Below, piece by piece: positions 1 to 6,300 of a DNA stretch of 8,159 bases (its first letter is position 1; the number at the start of each line of letters is the position of its first letter). Made by a program: the position numbers and the translations under genes. The stretch lies in assembly GCA_938014915.1 (NCBI GenBank), contig CALLQQ010000020.1:1-8159 (forward strand), read 5' to 3'. The notes under the pieces are model-generated. The model did not search any database. It saw only the letters and a program-made list of their open reading frames with translations, and was not told where the DNA came from. Source of the stretch: an uncultured Clostridia bacterium (GTDB lineage: Bacteria; Bacillota; Clostridia; Oscillospirales; Ruminococcaceae).

Positions 1-18
1 TTATCTTTCCAACTATCA

Positions 19-306
19 TCAATATTGACAAACATCTAATAAAGATTCAACATTCACGTTATCGGCACCCGTCACAATCTGGATCGGTTCTGCATTGCCT
101 ACATTAATCATGCACTGAACAAGCCTATCCGAATCGGGCACTCTTTCTATCGAAAGAACCTCCCCCACGACAACATTCTCTATGCCGTCACCCTCAATTT
201 CATATCCCTCAACTTTTGAGCCTGACATAGTCATTTCATGTGCGAAATCCCGAATGGGGGCATTTATATCAACATAATCGCTGAGCCATTTCATAGATAA
301 GTTCAT
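19..306 (-). CDS. pheT: Phenylalanine--tRNA ligase beta subunit, N-terminal fragment (truncated)
   Basis: This is the start of the PheT subunit, which with PheS forms the alpha2-beta2 cytoplasmic enzyme charging tRNA-Phe. The N-terminus (MNLSMKWLSDYVDI, then TMSGSKVEGYE and VVGEVLSIERVPDSDRL) and the stretch ending IQIVTGADNVNV (about residues 75-86) are typical of the first part of bacterial PheT, including the start of its tRNA-binding OB fold. The full protein is normally about 800 residues; this frame closes after 95. The last nine residues do not look like PheT, and three stops in a row (TGA TGA TAG) follow at 13-21. The first 48 bases of the window are about 25% GC. The ATG at 306 has an AAAGGAG ribosome binding site, and only 15 nt separate it from the pheS stop, so the two genes are co-transcribed. 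The truncation may be a genuine insertion or rearrangement, or an assembly artefact at the sequence end. Confidence 0.85.
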   Translation of the reverse strand: MNLSMKWLSDYVDINAPIRDFAHEMTMSGSKVEGYEIEGDGIENVVVGEVLSIERVPDSDRLVQCMINVGNAEPIQIVTGADNVNVESLLDVCQY

Positions 307-321
307 TTTCGTTCTCCTTTC

Positions 322-1341
322 CTAGAATTGTTTTAAAAATCTCAAGTCGTTTTCATAAAATAATCTCAAGTCATCGATGTTATAACGGCGCATTGCAACT
401 CTTTCAAGGCCAAGTCCGAATGCGAATCCCGAATATTCACTCGCATCAATGCCGCAATTCTTCAGCACTTTTGGATGCACCATACCGCAACCTAGAATCT
501 CGATCCAGCCCTCACCTTTACATAGGCGGCAGCCATCACCGTGACAGGAGAAGCACATAGCATCCATTTCAGCCGATGGCTCAGTAAATGGGAAGTGGTG
601 CGGTCTAAATCTTACCTTGACATCTTCACCATAGAGCCTTTTTGCTAGAATTTCTAAAGTTCCTTTTAAGTCCGCCATTGTAATTCCTCTATCAACGACT
701 AATCCCTCTATCTGATGGAATACGGGCGAATGTGTCGCATCGACACTGTCGGAACGATATACCCTGCCCGGTGCAATTATGCGAATTGGTGGCTTCTGAT
801 TTTCCATTACACGAATTTGAACAGGTGAGGTTTGCGTCCTGAGTAGGATATTATCTGTAATGTAGAATGTATCCTGCGTATCCCGTGCTGGGTGATTTTT
901 TGGTATATTCAGCGCCTCAAAGTTATAATAATCATATTCAACCTCTGGACCTTCTGCAATATCGAATCCCATGCCGGTGAATATCTCCTCGATTTCTTCC
1001 ATTACAGTAGTGAGCGGATGTTTCTTGCCGATGGCGGGCTTCTTCCCTGGCATTGTCACGTCGATCGCTTCACTAATGAGCTGCTTTTCGATAGCCTGCG
1101 CCTTTAATTCGAAAAGCCTATCGGAAATAGCTTTATCAATGCTATTTCTAACTTCATTTGCAAGCTGACCGATTACGGGTCGCTCCTCTGCTGATAGCTT
1201 GCCCATTTGTTTTAAAATTGATGTGAGCTCGCCCTTTTTCCCCACATAACGAACACGGAGATTGTCAAGTTCTTTAACATCCCCAATTTGCGCCAATTCT
1301 TTCGTCACTTGTTCTCTAATCTGCTCCAATTGACTCCTCAT
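322..1341 (-). CDS. pheS: Phenylalanine--tRNA ligase alpha subunit
   Basis: This is the catalytic alpha subunit of phenylalanyl-tRNA synthetase, a class II enzyme that attaches phenylalanine to tRNA-Phe in the cytoplasm. The 339-residue product has the usual length. An N-terminal coiled-coil arm (about 1-95) precedes the catalytic core: HPLTTVMEEIEEIF (108-121), the class II motif 2 region GRVYRSDSVDATHSPVFHQIEG (192-213) and motif 3 GFAFGLGLERVAMRRY (305-320). A307 matches the alanine lining the phenylalanine pocket in E. coli PheS. Four cysteines (C263, C266, C271, C274) form a CxxC-x4-CxxC cluster, as in many Bacillota PheS proteins. A longer frame opens with TTG at 1362, but the ATG at 1341 is preferred because it has AAAGGAAG about 7 nt upstream and gives the family length. 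The gene follows the DUF218 gene by 49 nt with no terminator between them, so it probably depends on the upstream T-box leader. Confidence 0.97.
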   Translation of the reverse strand: MRSQLEQIREQVTKELAQIGDVKELDNLRVRYVGKKGELTSILKQMGKLSAEERPVIGQLANEVRNSIDKAISDRLFELKAQAIEKQLISEAIDVTMPGKKPAIGKKHPLTTVMEEIEEIFTGMGFDIAEGPEVEYDYYNFEALNIPKNHPARDTQDTFYITDNILLRTQTSPVQIRVMENQKPPIRIIAPGRVYRSDSVDATHSPVFHQIEGLVVDRGITMADLKGTLEILAKRLYGEDVKVRFRPHHFPFTEPSAEMDAMCFSCHGDGCRLCKGEGWIEILGCGMVHPKVLKNCGIDASEYSGFAFGLGLERVAMRRYNIDDLRLFYENDLRFLKQF

Positions 1342-1390
1342 ATATATCTTCCTTTCAACCAATTATATAATTCGAGTGGTAAATTCGCAC

Positions 1391-2149
1391 TCATCTTAAT
1401 ATCCAGAATTTTATTACTGCGCATAATTCCCGCAAATATGCTGGCGGTATCAGCCTGTCCGGCGTTCTAGCAAGATAACGCCTTGCACCAACTATTCCGC
1501 TATCTTCCGATAGTCCTATCGACCTATATCCGTGATAATCGCTAGTGATTATACACACTGTATAATCATCCGTAAAATGCTTATCAAGTATTTCCTTAGA
1601 TTTTGCAATGTTTTCGCTTGTATTCATGGCACTATCTTCAACTAGAATTTGCACTTCGGGAATGCCCCGTTCAATCAAGTAATCACGCATTACATACCCT
1701 TCAGCGATTGGCTGCCACTGCGTTTTACCGCCCGAAAGCACGAATACCACATCGCTATTTCTATCATAATATTGCACTGCTTTATCAAGTCGCCTTATCG
1801 CCGATGGCGAAATCTCCCCATCTAGGAATCCTCCACCCAGCACAATTACCGCATCTTCATTAAACTCCGCCGTGTTCACCCTGCCTATTGCAAATATTAC
1901 GATGCAAATTAGCAGGATCGAAAATACCCCGAGATAGCCTAAATGCCGTATATAACGCAGAATCCCCTTTTCCGATAGCTTTAAAATCGCCTTATGGAAT
2001 ACTGCATATAGTATGAAAATTAACGCTATAAAGAGTTGAAGAAACTTTATTTTAGACCGCACTTCAGGCATTGTGTAGAAGAAATTCGCAAGTAAAAACA
2101 ATCCGACAGCGAATGTAGCCCCCCTAGTTAAAATCTGCACGATTTTCAT
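1391..2149 (-). CDS. DUF218 (YdcF/SanA/ElyC-like) membrane protein
   Basis: This is a 252-residue protein with three hydrophobic N-terminal segments (about 8-26, 36-53 and 71-89) followed by a DUF218 domain (about 98-235). The domain motifs are visible in order: DAVIVLGGGFLDG (99-111), VVFVLSGGK (134-142), an acidic residue in AEGYVMRDYL (149-158), EDSAMNTSEN (171-180) and ITSDYHGYRS (201-210). Members of this family (SanA, ElyC, YdcF) are linked mainly to cell-envelope functions, and their biochemical activity is poorly defined. The three-helix arrangement resembles longer Gram-positive YdcF-type proteins. The ATG at 2149 has a strong AAGGGGGAG site. The gene is the first one after a tRNA-Phe T-box leader and lies 49 nt before pheS, so it should be transcribed with pheST and respond to uncharged tRNA-Phe. 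Nothing in the sequence ties its function to translation. Family assignment is secure; substrate and role are unknown. Confidence 0.88.
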   Translation of the reverse strand: MKIVQILTRGATFAVGLFLLANFFYTMPEVRSKIKFLQLFIALIFILYAVFHKAILKLSEKGILRYIRHLGYLGVFSILLICIVIFAIGRVNTAEFNEDAVIVLGGGFLDGEISPSAIRRLDKAVQYYDRNSDVVFVLSGGKTQWQPIAEGYVMRDYLIERGIPEVQILVEDSAMNTSENIAKSKEILDKHFTDDYTVCIITSDYHGYRSIGLSEDSGIVGARRYLARTPDRLIPPAYLRELCAVIKFWILR

Positions 2150-2167
2150 ATTCTCCCCCTTAATTAT

Positions 2168-2205
2168 AAAAACAAAAAACTCCGCCCCCTAAATCGGGAC
2201 GAAGT
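2168..2205 (-). terminator. T-box intrinsic terminator
   Basis: A 10-bp stem is formed by ACUUCGUCCC (2196-2205) and GGGGCGGAGU (2179-2188), with two U-G wobbles and a 7-nt loop. A U-rich tail with one G follows (2168-2178). The 5' arm contains UUCGUCCC, the same strand needed for the antiterminator, which is the expected mutually exclusive arrangement of a T-box. It lies 19 nt before the DUF218 start codon. Confidence 0.9.
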
Positions 2206-2436
2206 ACATTATATTTCGCTTATAACCACCCATTATAAAAGGAACGGCACTCTCAAAGGCGATTCCCCCAGCCTTTAACGCAGGCGAAACGTTGACACTT
2301 ACAAGAAAAAAATCGTTCGGCGTCACCACTCGTGAGTGAACTTCTGTAATAAAACCTGTGGATAATTTTCAGCCATGACTATCCTCTCTTTTATCAGGCA
2401 ATACTGATTACATACTCTCTCAGTCATAATGTTCTA
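2168..2436 (-). promoter_or_regulatory. T-box riboswitch leader, tRNA-Phe specific
   Basis: The leader between the promoter and the DUF218-pheS-pheT genes folds like a T-box. Stem I has base helices ACU/AGU and GAGU/ACUC around a GAGA/ACGA kink-turn-like internal loop (2413-2424 with 2329-2337). Above these are an AGUA segment, UGUAAU/AUUACA (2407-2412 with 2345-2350), CCUG/CAGG and GGAUA/UAUCC. The specifier position opposite AGUA reads UUC (2338-2340), a phenylalanine codon, followed by A. A stem III-like hairpin (AAAGGC/GCCUUU) spans 2255-2276. The T-box element GGGUGGU (2225-2231) carries UGGU, which suits an acceptor end with discriminator A, as in tRNA-Phe. Its GGG and GCGAA (2215-2219) can pair with UUCGUCCC (2196-2203) as antiterminator. 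The competing terminator is at 2168-2205. Uncharged tRNA-Phe should favour readthrough. The downstream pheST genes fit this specificity. Confidence 0.9.
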
Positions 2437-2442
2437 AAATAT

Positions 2443-2471
2443 AGTATAACAAATATTCTCACGTGTTGCAA
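2443..2471 (-). promoter_or_regulatory. Sigma-A-type promoter for the T-box/DUF218/pheST operon
   Basis: The -35 TTGCAA (2466-2471) and -10 TATACT (2443-2448) are separated by exactly 17 bp. The predicted start near 2436 lies about 12 nt before the base of T-box stem I, as expected for a leader beginning just upstream of that stem. Confidence 0.8.
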
Positions 2472-2481
2472 GTGTTTTTTG

Positions 2482-2510
2482 TTGAAGTTATTAACTAAAT
2501 ATGCTATACT
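2482..2510 (+). promoter_or_regulatory. Sigma-A-type promoter for the acpS-nnr operon
   Basis: The -35 TTGAAG (2482-2487) and -10 TATACT (2505-2510) are 17 bp apart, giving a predicted start near 2517 and a 5' leader of about 40 nt before the first gene. Its -35 box is only 10 bp from the -35 box of the divergent pheST promoter. Confidence 0.75.
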
Positions 2511-2557
2511 TTTATTAGAATTTACATCTTAGTTATCATAATAAACGGAGGTAGAAC

Positions 2558-3070
2558 ATGGACGTATTTGTAGAACACATCGTTAAAAAGCAAAATGGAC
2601 CAGCGGATTATTTGAAAAAGGTATTGATTTTAATTGCGGCATTCCTAGTGGGGATGCTCGTGCTTACATTCCTTTCAGCGCTCGGGCTATTCCCAATTGG
2701 ATTCATGGCGGCACTCGGCTGCTTTGTCGGTGGGATATATCTTCTAAATGGCACGAATATTGAATATGAGTATATTGTGACGAATGGCGAAGTTGACATT
2801 GATAAAATTATTGCTCGCCGCAGCCGTAAAAGGCTGATCACTATCCATGTTAAAACATTTGAGGAATTCGGCATTTACGATAGTGAAAAGGTCGATGCCA
2901 GCGATTGTAATTCTACCCTGATTGCAACCGACGGCACTAATGTTAATGCGTACTATGCGATACTCAACCATTCTAAACATGGAAGAACATTGGTGGTATT
3001 CTCACCCGATGAACGTGTTGTCGATGCTATTAAGCCATTCCTACCCGGTCCTTTAAGGGGTAGAGTATGA
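2558..3070 (+). CDS. Uncharacterised membrane protein with two transmembrane helices (possibly DUF6106-like)
   Basis: This 170-residue protein has a short charged N-terminus (MDVFVEHIVKKQNG), two adjacent hydrophobic helices (about 21-41 and 45-64) and a soluble C-terminal part. It starts with NIEYEYIVTNGEVDIDKIIARRSRKRL (about 67-93), a pattern of short strands with a basic patch, as in small membrane-anchored PH-like domains. I think it resembles proteins annotated DUF6106 in Clostridia, but that is from memory and unverified. No catalytic motif is apparent. The ATG has a strong GGAGG site (2547-2551) and sits about 40 nt downstream of its own promoter. Its stop overlaps the acpS start as ATGA, indicating translational coupling. 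The coupling suggests a housekeeping or membrane role alongside acpS, but the function is unknown. Confidence 0.85.
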   Translation: MDVFVEHIVKKQNGPADYLKKVLILIAAFLVGMLVLTFLSALGLFPIGFMAALGCFVGGIYLLNGTNIEYEYIVTNGEVDIDKIIARRSRKRLITIHVKTFEEFGIYDSEKVDASDCNSTLIATDGTNVNAYYAILNHSKHGRTLVVFSPDERVVDAIKPFLPGPLRGRV

Positions 3071-3435
3071 TTATAACAACCGGAATTGACCTAATAGAAA
3101 TTGATCGCATTAAAGAGAGCATTAAGAACGAAAGATTTTTAAAGCGGGTCTTTTCCGATTTGGAAATATCACTATTTAATGAGCGGGGCAATAATCCCGC
3201 CGTCATAGCTGCGAATTTCTGCGTTAAGGAGGCATTCTCCAAATCGATCGGAACGGGGATTAGTGGCTTTTCGCTGAATGAAGTATCCGTTCTGCGTGAT
3301 AGTCTTGGCGCTCCCTATATGGAATTCACAGGTCGGGCGAAAGAAATTGTTACTAAAATGGGGCTGACTTTTTCCGTGAGTATCACGCATACGCATATAT
3401 ATGCGTCGGCAATAGTAATTGCATATAAGGGATAG
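3067..3435 (+). CDS. acpS: Holo-[acyl-carrier-protein] synthase
   Basis: AcpS transfers the 4'-phosphopantetheine arm of coenzyme A to a serine of apo-acyl carrier protein, activating it for fatty-acid synthesis in the cytoplasm. The 122-residue product has the family length. It shows the N-terminal GIDLIEIDRI motif (6-15) with metal-ligand D8, the central FCVKEAFSKSIGTG motif (51-64) with E55 as the second metal ligand, and the C-terminal SVSITHTHIYASAIVIA strand region (103-119), corresponding to the usual VSISH..YA motif. The ATG at 3067 overlaps the preceding stop as ATGA, so it is translated by coupling to the upstream membrane-protein gene. The nnr gene begins 55 nt downstream. The acpS-nnr pairing is common in Bacillota. 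No key residue appears to be missing. Confidence 0.96.
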   Translation: MIITTGIDLIEIDRIKESIKNERFLKRVFSDLEISLFNERGNNPAVIAANFCVKEAFSKSIGTGISGFSLNEVSVLRDSLGAPYMEFTGRAKEIVTKMGLTFSVSITHTHIYASAIVIAYKG

Positions 3436-3490
3436 TCTTCCCTGGATTCATACTTTACGCAAACGGCTAAATTTGAAAGGGGCATTTATC

Positions 3491-5032
3491 TTGCTTGTTT
3501 TAACAACTGAACAAATGAAAAAGGCCGAAAATATTTCTAATAACTTAGGTGTTTCCTATCTTCGGCTAATGAAGAATGCTGGTGCCGCCGCCTTTATGAC
3601 TATTACCTCTATTCTAGGTGATGATTTAAATGGGCGGCATTTTGTCGTTCTATGTGGGAATGGCAACAACGGCGGCGATGGATTCGTACTTGCAAGCCGT
3701 CTTGCCGAGGTGTCCGATAATGTGACTATCGTGTTGATGAATTCACTCCCGCTTACCGAATCGGCAGAAAGTATGTACGATTATTGCAAGCAAATGCAAA
3801 TAGAAATACTTGATCTTTCTTTCGACATTAATCTCATTCTATCTAGGATAAGATCCGCCGACATCATTATAGATGCTATATTCGGTATAGGCTTCCACGG
3901 TGAAATGCCCGACAAGATGGCGACAGTAATTGACGCTGCTAATTCGGCGGATTGTGATATATATTCGCTCGACATCCCTAGCGGCTGTAATGCCGATTCG
4001 GGAAAAGTCGCCTCGGGCAGCATTGTAGCCGATAAAACTATCGTATTCGGCGCATTGAAAATCGGGCAACTTCTTCCCCCGTGTTGCGATATGCTCGGGG
4101 AAGTGCATATTGTTGAAATTGGTCTACCTGCAAGGGCGATAAAACTCCTTGGCAATGTGGCTAGTCTGATTAACCTCGACATGGTGAAAGATTCCCTGCC
4201 TCGCAGGGATCCCTCTTCCCATAAGGGGAATTACGGGCGACTGCTCAACATTGCTGGTAGTGTGCGCATGAGTGGTGCCGCCGCTCTATCTACATTAGCG
4301 GCACTGCGCTGCGGTGTGGGGATTTGCACTCTTGCGGCGCCAAAGCAAGTTATATCTTCCCTATCTAGCAGGATATTTGAATCGCTATTTCTTCCGCTCG
4401 AATCCGATGAGAACGGATTCATCTCACGAAAAAGCCTCAATACACTGAAATCCAATTTGCATACGGCGCAGGCAATTTCTATTGGAATGGGGCTCGGAGT
4501 CAATGATGATGCAAAAATTATCGTGAGGGAAGTTATTAATTGTGCCAATGTGCCGATTATTTTAGATGCCGATGGTATAAACTGCATTGCCGATGACATA
4601 GATATATTAAAGGATACAAATGCGGATATAGTTATAACTCCCCACCCGGGAGAAATGGCACGTCTGCTAAACATTACGACAGATGAGGTACAGGCGAATC
4701 GGCACAATTTAGCCCGTGATTTTGCTATGAAGATGGGCATTACCGTCGTGCTAAAGGGGCGATGCACCATCGTCGCAACGCCCGATGGCACAATTTACTT
4801 CAACACTAATGGCAATGCCGGTCTTGCCCGTGGCGGTAGTGGCGATGTATTGTCGGGCATGATTGGCGCATTCCTAGCGCAGGGCATCAGCACCGTTAAG
4901 GCGGCTACAATGGCAGTATTCCTACATGGTTTATGCGCCGACCGCATTGCAGATAGAACATCAATGCAAGGTATGTTGCCAAGCGATATTATAGCGGAGC
5001 TGCCAGATGCATTCGCATTGCTAGAAAGATAG
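3491..5032 (+). CDS. nnr: Bifunctional NAD(P)H-hydrate repair enzyme (epimerase plus ADP-dependent dehydratase)
   Basis: The enzyme repairs damaged NAD(P)H hydrates. The N-terminal YjeF_N domain (about 1-215) interconverts the R and S epimers, and the C-terminal carbohydrate-kinase-like domain (about 225-510) dehydrates the S form using ADP. N-terminal motifs are VLCGNGNNGGDGF (53-65), DAIFGIGFHGE (128-138) and LDIPSG (160-165). C-terminal motifs are KGNYGRLLNIAGS, LDADGIN, TPHPGE (383-388) and the nucleotide-binding stretch GNAGLARGGSGDVL (441-454) with the conserved aspartate D452. The frame is open further upstream, but TTG at 3491 is chosen: it has GAAAGGGG 8 nt upstream and gives MLVLTTEQMKKAE, matching the usual N-terminus of the family, with a 513-residue product. 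The usual LMENAG near residue 27 reads LMKNAG here, a non-catalytic position as far as I can tell. It lies between acpS and a lipoprotein gene in the same operon. Confidence 0.95.
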   Translation: MLVLTTEQMKKAENISNNLGVSYLRLMKNAGAAAFMTITSILGDDLNGRHFVVLCGNGNNGGDGFVLASRLAEVSDNVTIVLMNSLPLTESAESMYDYCKQMQIEILDLSFDINLILSRIRSADIIIDAIFGIGFHGEMPDKMATVIDAANSADCDIYSLDIPSGCNADSGKVASGSIVADKTIVFGALKIGQLLPPCCDMLGEVHIVEIGLPARAIKLLGNVASLINLDMVKDSLPRRDPSSHKGNYGRLLNIAGSVRMSGAAALSTLAALRCGVGICTLAAPKQVISSLSSRIFESLFLPLESDENGFISRKSLNTLKSNLHTAQAISIGMGLGVNDDAKIIVREVINCANVPIILDADGINCIADDIDILKDTNADIVITPHPGEMARLLNITTDEVQANRHNLARDFAMKMGITVVLKGRCTIVATPDGTIYFNTNGNAGLARGGSGDVLSGMIGAFLAQGISTVKAATMAVFLHGLCADRIADRTSMQGMLPSDIIAELPDAFALLER

Positions 5033-5076
5033 ATTCGCATACGTATCCTATATGTATTTGCAGGAAGGATGAGCAT

Positions 5077-5628
5077 ATGAAAAAGGCTACCTTTTTTACT
5101 CTATCTACATTGAGGAAATTCACATTGAGCATTATACTGATAGTATTATCTCTATTAATATTAACTAGCTGTAAAAGTAAAGAGAATCCGCCCCCGCCCG
5201 ATTTGAACCGCGGATTTACTTGTAACGCTGATATAACTTATGGCGATCTGTCCGCTACCGCTGAAATTGCTCGAACGGGCGCAGGCGTATGGGATTTGAA
5301 ATTTACATCACCGACGAATTTAAAGGACATCTCACTTTCTTATAGTGAAGGTGATGTAAAGGTGAGTTATAAGGGATTTTCCTTCTCCATGCCGGAGAGT
5401 TCTTTGCCGATTAAGGCGATTGGCTCATCAATTATAGGTGCAATTGATAATGCGGCGACTCAAAATGGAATTGAAGTTAAGGGTAGCGGCGATGATGTTG
5501 TAGTGAGTGGTAAAACCGATGTTGGGAATTATATTCTTACTATCGATCCGCAAGACGATACGGTAATTTCCGTTGCGATTCCCGATATTGATTTATCAGT
5601 TTCATTCGATTCTTTTGTGTTTAATTAA
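5077..5628 (+). CDS. Small surface lipoprotein of unknown function
   Basis: This 183-residue protein has a lipoprotein signal: a basic start (MKKA, then RK at 13-14), a hydrophobic core (about 15-29) and a lipobox LTSC with the lipidated cysteine at C32. The mature part begins with a charged and proline-rich linker (KSKENPPPPD). It continues as alternating short strands such as NADITYGDLSATAEIART and GDVKVSYKGFSFSMPESSLP, and ends IPDIDLSVSFDSFVF. The repeated amphipathic strand pattern suggests a beta-rich fold, possibly LolA-like, but no family motif is clear. The ATG has AGGAAGG 8 nt upstream and lies 44 nt after nnr with no terminator between, so it is the last gene of the operon and is followed by a strong hairpin. 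The protein should be anchored on the outer face of the cytoplasmic membrane. Its role is not known. Confidence 0.88.
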   Translation: MKKATFFTLSTLRKFTLSIILIVLSLLILTSCKSKENPPPPDLNRGFTCNADITYGDLSATAEIARTGAGVWDLKFTSPTNLKDISLSYSEGDVKVSYKGFSFSMPESSLPIKAIGSSIIGAIDNAATQNGIEVKGSGDDVVVSGKTDVGNYILTIDPQDDTVISVAIPDIDLSVSFDSFVFN

Positions 5629-5638
5629 AACTATAATA

Positions 5639-5676
5639 AAAGCTAACCGCCGGACTTTCGTCCGGCGGTTAGCTTT
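5639..5676. terminator. Bidirectional intrinsic terminator between convergent genes
   Basis: A perfect 17-bp inverted repeat (5639-5655 with 5660-5676) encloses a 4-nt loop. It lies 10 bp after the lipoprotein stop and 26 bp beyond the hpf stop on the other strand. Read on the minus strand the loop is GAAA and the stem is followed by TTATTATAG, extending the U-run of its 3' arm. On the plus strand only UUU in the stem precedes AAAATAAG. It probably ends both transcription units. Confidence 0.88.
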
Positions 5677-5702
5677 AAAATAAGGGGGTATCTTAAAAAC
5701 TT

Positions 5703-6224
5703 TTACTCTGGTTCAATTACGGCATAGTTCCCGTCCGCTCTCTTATACACAACATTTATTTCATCAGTATGCGCATCACGGAACATAAAGAACTGGTGCC
5801 CTAGTAAATTCATCTGGAGAATTGCCTCCTCAACATCCATTGGTGCAAGGAAGAACTTCTTACGACGAATTACATTAAATGTATCCTCTTTTATGTTATT
5901 TGTTTCGGCTGTATTTAGATCAAAAGCAGATCCTTTGAGCCTTTTCTCAAGTCTTGTTTTGTTTTTTCTGATTTGGCGGATTATCTTATCCACCGCCGCA
6001 TCTAGGGCATCGTATTTATCCTCCGATGTCTGTTCAGCCCTGAATATCATACTATCATGTTTTACCGAAATTTCAAGTGTTACAACATCTTTTTGCGGGG
6101 TTAACTTAACAATTGCATCGGCATTATCCCCGAAAAACCTATCCAACTTTTTAAGTTTCGTATCAGCAGCCTTGCTGAAATCATCGGTAATTGACATCTT
6201 TTTTGCAAATAACTTAACATTCAT
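5703..6224 (-). CDS. hpf: Ribosome hibernation promoting factor, long form
   Basis: Long HPF binds the decoding region of the 30S subunit and dimerises ribosomes into inactive 100S particles in stationary phase or stress. The 173-residue product has both parts. The N-terminal S30AE domain (about 1-98) starts MNVKLFAKKMSITDDF and ends in a basic helix, DKIIRQIRKNKTRLEKRLK (79-97). A linker follows (about 99-120), then the C-terminal dimerisation domain (about 121-173) with KKFFLAPMDVEEAILQMNLL (122-141), GHQFFMFRD and INVVYKRADGNYAVIEPE (156-173), which is the hallmark of the long form. The ATG at 6224 has a perfect AGGAGG site (6232-6237). A promoter-like pair lies at 6301-6329, and the leader between can form a hairpin. 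The upstream neighbour is cheW, 180 bp away and in the same direction, with no clear terminator between, so readthrough from cheW is possible. The downstream convergent operon is separated by the terminator at 5639-5676. Confidence 0.96.
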   Translation of the reverse strand: MNVKLFAKKMSITDDFSKAADTKLKKLDRFFGDNADAIVKLTPQKDVVTLEISVKHDSMIFRAEQTSEDKYDALDAAVDKIIRQIRKNKTRLEKRLKGSAFDLNTAETNNIKEDTFNVIRRKKFFLAPMDVEEAILQMNLLGHQFFMFRDAHTDEINVVYKRADGNYAVIEPE

Positions 6225-6251
6225 ATTTAGGCCTCCTGTGTCTTTAATTAA

Positions 6252-6292
6252 GCAGCTGAACTAACTTATATAGCTATATTGTCCAGTTCTGC
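6252..6292 (-). repeat. Imperfect inverted repeat in the hpf leader
   Basis: GCA...GAACT (6252-6262) pairs with AGTTCTGC (6285-6292) with a 3-nt bulge. The enclosed segment contains the 12-bp palindrome ATATAGCTATAT (6268-6279). It lies immediately downstream of the predicted hpf transcription start (near 6294), so the hpf mRNA would begin with a stem-loop. Function is not known. Confidence 0.5.
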
Positions 6293-6300
6293 CTAATGTT

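Noticed and set aside
1..48. Left-edge AT-rich sequence as a CRISPR repeat or insertion-sequence end
   Set aside because: There is only one copy, no inverted repeat and no transposase in the window; 48 bases are too few to decide.
2160..2480. The divergent intergenic region as a small hidden gene
   Set aside because: No coding frame with a start and ribosome binding site is present, and the T-box fold plus two promoters account for almost all of it.
3781..4182. Minus-strand open frame of 133 codons inside nnr
   Set aside because: Antisense to the epimerase domain with no recognisable motif; explained by codon bias of the real gene.
4231..4791. Long minus-strand open frame of 186 codons inside nnr
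   Set aside because: It lies fully antisense to the conserved dehydratase domain, has a composition typical of a shadow frame and shows no ribosome binding site or family motif.
5639..5676. The 38-bp palindrome as a dispersed repeat or recombination site
   Set aside because: Position between two convergent stop codons, strong GC-rich stem and U-containing tails fit a terminator; no second copy is in the window.
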